Shown here one piece after another: positions 58,790-64,000 of a stretch of DNA of 64,000 bases. The DNA is from Owenia fusiformis (lineage: Eukaryota; Annelida; Polychaeta; Sabellida; Oweniidae). Each line of letters starts with the position of its first letter. The stretch's first letter is position 1. Location of the stretch: contig CAIIXF020000007.1 of the NCBI GenBank assembly GCA_903813345.2, positions 27,624,698 through 27,688,697 of the forward strand, written 5' to 3'. Made by a program: the position numbers and the translations under genes. Under the pieces are notes generated by a model, which saw only the letters and a list, made by a program, of their open reading frames with translations, was not told the DNA's origin and searched no databases.

Positions 58790-59914
58790 TCGTAAATAAT
58801 GTATGGCATAATCGTTCATTTATGTAACTGTATTTAGTTAGTTTAATTTTACCAGTCTGAACCACTGACTGAATTTAAGTTTCAATAACATGTGTTTTGG
58901 AAGCAGACACTTGGAAAAGCCAATTTTTCAAGTAGATGTACACTCAATGCCAGACAGGTAGATAAAAGTTAAAGGCCCTATACTTTAGTATAATAGAAAT
59001 TATTTGCGTGTTAAAAATGAATGACATCACAGAAAAGTTATGAAAAGTAATATGTGAATAATTAAACTATACTTTCACATGGGGACTTTAAATTTATAGT
59101 TTTTTATGAAGTGTGTTGAAAGAAAGGAACATGGAGATTTTTATTTCTTGTTATTTCTTGATTCTGTATGTCAGTCATGATATTTATGTTGAATGCCTGC
59201 TGAGAATCGCAGGTTATAATCAATGAAAGTACACAAGTACAAAAGTGTGATATTCTTCATTTATTGTTTTTATATTTTTATATAATCATATGTAGTTCCA
59301 TTAGTTTACATCACAGAGTATCTAGCAAGTAGAGATACAACTGCTCCAGTAAAATAGTTAATTGTTTAAAAAATCTCAAAGAGTATTTATCTTTAATGAG
59401 CCACAGTTGCCTCAGGTAGTTATGTCTTTAGAGGATCAATGCCAGATTGTGTATTGTATACACTGTATGTTATGTTCTACTCAATTGTTTTACTCAGTTC
59501 TTCCACTCCTATGAAACAAACAGACATATGTATTTTTGAAAAAATGTTTGTATTTTGTATTTTCATATTTTTAAATGTATGATTGTTTCTCAACATTCCT
59601 AAAGATATTTGTAAATCAGTCTGATCTGATGTTTGTCTGGACTGACATTCCAAACAGAGTTAGAGTCAAGAACCCTAGTGAACAAAATTGCATATAGTAA
59701 AACATCGCTAGCGATTCGCTAGATATTTGGTTCCATCAACCAGTTGCCCAATGGTTGAAAAAAATATTTTAGAAATGAAAAAGGTAAAAATCAATACTAG
59801 GTTTAATTACAGGTAGTTAGTTGTTTTTAGAGTCGCAGGTAGCAAATATTAATACTTTGGAATAGCAGGTTTCAAGCAATTCCTGAAATATAACGGACAA
59901 ATATATGTGAATAT

Positions 59915-60208
59915 TCACACTACTCTACCCCCATACTGTAGCCTGTATTTCTTTAAAAGGGATACAGGCTACATTGAAGTTGCAATTGGAGCAGATATTC
60001 TCTTATCTTTGTCTATACGACTGTTCTGAAAATAATACAATGTAAACTGCCCAATGAATCTGTATAGTGAAACACTTGGAATCTATGAAAAATCTAGTAT
60101 ACCTTCAAAAATATGGAAATATACAAGCGTCCTCCATTTGCAACTTCACTGTAGCCTGTATTCAGTTTAAAAAAATACAGACTACAGTATAGGGGTAGGA
60201 TAGTGTGA
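59915..60208. mobile_element. ~294-bp hairpin element
   Basis: TCACACTACTCTACCCCCAT on the left pairs with ATAGGGGTAGGATAGTGTGA on the right for ~78 bp; each arm also contains its own hairpin (AGCCTGTATT / ATACAGGCT). Confidence 0.85.
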
Positions 60209-61548
60209 TATGACATACTGTATATGATATATGTTCTTAATGCTTTATGAACAATAAGTTTAATATTGTCTGAATGAAATGAATCATTCCAGTATTTTAT
60301 TTTCATATTAAGTATATAATCAAGTTACTTTGTATTATTGTGTGTTATCACTCAAACATATGTGTTATCAAAGATAACTAGATGTATTATCTTTATTTTG
60401 TATATGCTTATCTTTTTTATTTTCTATGTTTATATTATTTTATACTAAAATCAATACAACTAAATGGGGAATGTACAACTTAACTTATACTAACATATGT
60501 TTTTATCGCCACATATCTTGCATAGGCAAATATCATACAGTTAATATGTAGTTAGTATTTTGTATACATGTATGAAGTTAAAAAATAATATTGCTGTGTG
60601 ATTACATTCCCATTAAGTTTTGTAATAATCATACAAGACTTAGTATTAGTTGCAACATGTTATGGCATAACAATATAATTGTGTTATCAAAAAACCATAA
60701 AATCTTTGTTATTTTGGGACACATATTATTTTCTAAAATACTAAACAAGATATGGGAAATAACACAGGTGTGCACAAGTTTGGTGCATTTAAATTTCAGC
60801 AGTCCATTACTTACTGTTGGTATGACAACCATTTATTTGTTATTTAAACACAATAAATGAGGATGTGAGCATGATAACTAAAAAACTATGCAATACATTT
60901 TAATCATACAATGAGACTGGTGAAAATAATCTACACGTTATTTCTTTGGAGAAATATCATTATAAAAAAATATTATAATCAATGCAACACTTCCGCAACA
61001 CTTTCCATATGACATGACTTCCTATTCAAGCTTCTATGAAAAATTATGACAGCTACATTTAGAGTGATTAACATCTTTTCAGCTTCAAAGATAATGTCCC
61101 ACTCAGTCATGTCCCTGAGATTCCTGTAACATGCCATTTTCTATCCATAGATATAAATCACCCTGGCCTTATGATTTGTCATGATTTATAACTTCACTGT
61201 GCGTGGCATGAAATAGCCATAGAGTGTTAAATACATGTGAAATAAACATGACTAGAATGCCACTTTGAAAAACAGCATTTCAATATAACAATTTGGTATG
61301 GTAAAATCTGAACACCTCTCTAATCTGAACACCTCTCAATATGAACACTTTTCAGTTCCACTTGTAATTATTGGCTCACTTTTTAAGACACCTTGAAATA
61401 TGAACATCTTTGGCCAGTCCCAGTTGTGTCTGGATTAGACATATTCTATTGTTAGTACCTCAGTTGAAATACTCGGAGCGGTGAATAATTTTAACTGTAC
61501 ACCGCGCAATGCATTGCCGGTGAATAATATTCCCAGCATTCCACTAAA

Positions 61549-61845
61549 ATGACGTCATTATCAGACGATAAAATGGCCGCCGCTAGCACTAGCCGTTTCA
61601 AAAATGTTGAAGATGAGGATATTATTAGTCTCTTAGAGAGTCAAGACAGTCAAAATACGAAGAAAAATCTAAAACTTTGTACAAAGCTTTTAGTGGACTT
61701 CGCCCAGGAGAGTAATTTGACTCCATTGAGTGAACTTACTGCCGTGGCAGATGTAGAGGGTCTCGAGGGTCTGGATCCAACTTCAAGTCAACTTCAAGGG
61801 TCAGAAAAATCTAAGATATTCTTCGGACTAACAAAACAATTATAG
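61549..61845 (+). CDS. Short ORF resembling Crypton/KIAA1958-type N-terminal region
   Basis: 98 codons from ATG 61549, or 90 from the better-context ATG at 61573 (AAAATGGCCGCC). The stretch TSRFKNVEDEDIISLLESQD followed by SQNTKKNLKLCTKLLVDFAQ resembles the helical N-terminal domain (SxNTKK signature) of Crypton tyrosine recombinases and of host proteins derived from them. The recombinase core is absent. The stop codon lies inside a hairpin (61838-61928), so the ORF may be cut short by that element or be a single-exon remnant. TGACGTCA, a full CRE, overlaps the first ATG. Confidence 0.5.
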   Translation: MTSLSDDKMAAASTSRFKNVEDEDIISLLESQDSQNTKKNLKLCTKLLVDFAQESNLTPLSELTAVADVEGLEGLDPTSSQLQGSEKSKIFFGLTKQL

Positions 61846-61928
61846 ACCTCTCCATTCGGTTTACTGTCAAAATTATATCCCGAGACTGTAAACCGAGACC
61901 GTAAACCTCTGGAGAGGTCAATAATTGT
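61838..61928. mobile_element. ~91-bp hairpin (small MITE)
   Basis: CAATTATAGACCTCTCC pairs with GGAGAGGTCAATAATTG, and CGGTTTAC with GTAAACCG inside. It covers the stop codon of the preceding ORF. Confidence 0.8.
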
Positions 61929-62109
61929 ATACTGTATATTCATTTCATGAGAATGAAATATATCTTCAATTTCCAAGGTGATTATCACACAACAAGTTGG
62001 AGTACAACTGAAATCTTGTGAATGTGATGTTCAAGTAAATAGCTAGTATAGATGGCAGACTACAACTGGTTTGATGTTGGGCCACTTCTTGTATTTTATA
62101 ACATGTAAA

Positions 62110-62330
62110 CAGGTGCGAATCTGAAAACTAACAGGTGGGGCCAAGATTTCAAGTCAGAAAATAATATTCCGAAAAAAGATTTGGGCCCCTAAAACAAAAA
62201 TTTTGAAAATTTAAGGCCCATTTTTGATAATTTGGCTTTAAATTAAAATGAGGCCGTAAAGGCCAATTAATGCCCAAAAAGGTGAACTAATTTGGGCCCT
62301 AAAAAGTTCGGGGCAACACTCAGGCCCGTC
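62110..62330. repeat. Degraded copy of the GGCGGATC / GGGCCC-rich repeat
   Basis: GCGAATCTGAAAACTAACAG and the GGGCC/AAGGCC-rich body match 43190-43440. It lies between the convergent Crypton-like ORF and the zinc-finger gene. Confidence 0.5.
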
Positions 62331-62629
62331 AGACACTTTTCCCCAAAAGGGGTGCGAGTGCGACTTCACAATTTTTTATTGTAAGTACATAAATGCGCTG
62401 ATTTCAGGTCCATTATGATCATTTAATCTATCATTATTTACTTGATTTACTGCATAATGAATTCAATGTTATTAGCAAATTTACAAACAATGTTGCAAAT
62501 GGATTGTGGTTACTTGGACCTGGAAATGGAATGGTGAAAAATATCATGGACATTCAAACATATCTATTTATAGTCTGTGACCCCATTGATCACAGTGCCA
62601 TCTAGTGTGCAATACAAATACTTGGAATC

Positions 62630-63582
62630 CTAACTATTCATGTCTGAGCCATTTACACTTGTCCATTTTCCATTGGAATCAGCATTAGAAGTCATATTTG
62701 AGATTTGACACACAGGTCCATTGGGGTTGTCCCATTTATCAACACCGAATTCAATTTTATTATTAGAATTCTGAGATTCATATTCAATTTCTGTGTTCTC
62801 ATTTCCCCACTGACCAGTCATTTCATTGAAACCCTGTAAGGACTGTGTGTTTGATATAACAAATGATAATGAGTTCTTATTGTCATCTTCTGCTTGTTGG
62901 TCCAGTTGATTATCAACATCATCTGAGGTGCTATCCTCACTGTTTTGCTCACTGCCAGATGAGTGTTGCTTCTTTATGTGTGCCTCCAAAGCAGGCTTAG
63001 AGTAACCTCTATAGTCGCAACCCTTAATGGTACATTCACGGAGAAGTTGTCCCTGGAACTACATGCAAACATCTGGTAAGTTTTTGAATTTCCAGAATGA
63101 TTAAGGTATTTATATTTCAAATAAAATATTATGGGGTAAGAGTCCAGCTAGAACTGCATTGTTTCCCAAAAACGCCTGATTAATTAGAATCAAATTATAC
63201 ATATTTTAAATGTGTTATACATCGAATGAAAGCTGGAATAAAGTGTTCAATTGTTTTTACAAAGTTATTTTTTTTAAATTTAACCAATTCTGGCACATGT
63301 ACATTAAGAGAGTAAATGTCACCCAACCAGGGCTTTAATTATGTCACACCAGTTTATTTCATGAATTCATTTCTAGAAAAGTTCATACAAGTAATCTTTA
63401 TGGTTGAAAATTTATTTAATTAAGATTTATATTTTAATTGTGCACAAGCTCAAAATGAACATAATTAAATTTTTCAGGTTTTACCTCAGGTGCCTTGTGA
63501 ACATTGGCCATGTGATTCTTCAAAGACCATTTATAATGGAATGCCCCCTTACATTCAGGCACTGAACAAATGAACTTCTTAT
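62630..63582 (-). CDS. C2H2 zinc-finger protein, C-terminal end (5' partial)
   Basis: Two exons: 63582-63485 and 63058-62630 (or starting 63052). The first gives FICSVPECKGAFHYKWSLKN and HMANVHKAPE; the second gives CTIKGCDYRGYSKPALEAHI and KKQH. Both are C-x4-C...H-x3/4-H fingers of TFIIIA spacing, so nucleic-acid binding is likely. After the second finger comes a ~115-residue Ser/Asn/Asp/Gln-rich, acidic tail ending VNGSDMNS, with no further finger. More fingers probably lie in exons beyond 64000. The TTCCAG at the exon 2 acceptor allows two in-frame AG choices 6 nt apart. Which zinc-finger family it belongs to I cannot say. Confidence 0.8.
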
Positions 63583-64000
63583 CTGAAAAAATAAACACCA
63601 AATCTGAACATCCTACTATAAACATAGGGACCTCTTCTCGCTTTCCTTTTGAAATTAGCTTATCAAAATAATAATTCATATTCCTTTTGGGTATTTCATA
63701 AGACACTTCGTAAATTCAACTTTTGTTGAATGTTGAAAGATACTACAAGGAATCAAACAGAATTGTCTTTATCAACTTAAGTCTGTTGAGCAGTTTATTG
63801 CTTGCCCTCCTGCTACCCACAAAGCTGGCAGTAATTATACAAACTATTAAGATACCCTATTCTCTCTAATGAATGCACAGTGCGGTTCCCAAATTGAAAT
63901 TTAAAAGGGTGAGATAATGAGATTGAGAGATTAAAAGAAACACAAACAAAAAATTAGAAAAAAAATATTGCCCATAATCTTTTTGGTTATCACCTAACTC
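63583..64000. other. Intron of the zinc-finger gene, window edge
   Basis: AT-rich, no exon recognised. The gene should continue past the end of the window. Confidence 0.5.

Larger units (their letters stand above)
57783..61548. other. Intergenic region with two hairpin elements
   Basis: Contains the hairpins 58622-58789 and 59915-60208 and otherwise plain AT-rich DNA. An ATG after GTAATGGCGG near 58564 was considered and not accepted as a gene. Confidence 0.55.

Noticed and set aside
58577-58819. Pair of opposed ORFs near 58.6 kb
   Set aside because: They are the two faces of a hairpin element (58622-58789) and show no domain.

Overview
The window is animal nuclear DNA: AT-rich, with short coding exons joined by GT-AG introns and much intergenic and intronic DNA made of inverted-repeat DNA elements. 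Gene content (VPS4-like AAA ATPase, NATD1-type acetyltransferase, DExH helicase, TIR protein, C2H2 protein), frequent ACATGTA words and very dense MITEs suggest a marine invertebrate, most likely a lophotrochozoan such as a bivalve mollusc. That placement is inference.

Layout. (1) 1-2549 (+): 3' end of a PP2C-fold pseudophosphatase gene (PP2D1-like), with a ~130-bp tandem repeat in its intron. (2) 5186-22996 (-): an intron-rich DExH/RHA-type RNA helicase (TDRD9/spindle-E-like core, no Tudor domain). I joined 19 exons; the first coding exon was not found. The 18 exons from 21990 down add up to an exact 1,120-codon frame. (3) 24809-29181 (+): three-exon NATD1-like GNAT protein, followed by a 5'-truncated LINE at 29470-30655. 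(4) 32209-33486 (+): a TIR-domain-only gene of 174 aa. Its promoter has a TATA box, a perfect ISRE core just upstream of it and a palindromic NF-kB site further up. (5) 35318-46133 (-): a complete ten-exon VPS4-like AAA ATPase of 428 aa with an unusual N-terminal region. (6) 46238-57782 (+): a four-exon, 234-aa single-pass membrane protein with a Cys-rich DUF4773-like domain. It is head-to-head with the VPS4-like gene, 104 bp between start codons. (7) 61549-61845 (+): a short ORF like the N-terminal region of Crypton/KIAA1958-type proteins. (8) 62630-63582 (-): the 3' end of a C2H2 zinc-finger gene that runs off the window.

The non-coding part is a museum of foldback and MITE elements: mariner-like, pogo-like, hAT-like with 8-bp duplications, a MULE-like one with a 9-bp duplication, and a family with TIR CAGNNCTGTCAA and 6-bp duplications. 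One insertion of that last family can be proved against an empty copy inside the same window. Several elements touch gene architecture: one supplies the only nearby AATAAA of the PP2C gene, one lies about 11 bp past a VPS4-like splice donor, and inverted repeats bracket exon 2 of the membrane-protein gene. The genes do not form an operon or an evident pathway. The closest thing to a system is the immune-type promoter logic of the TIR-only gene and the shared promoter of the VPS4-like/DUF4773-like pair.
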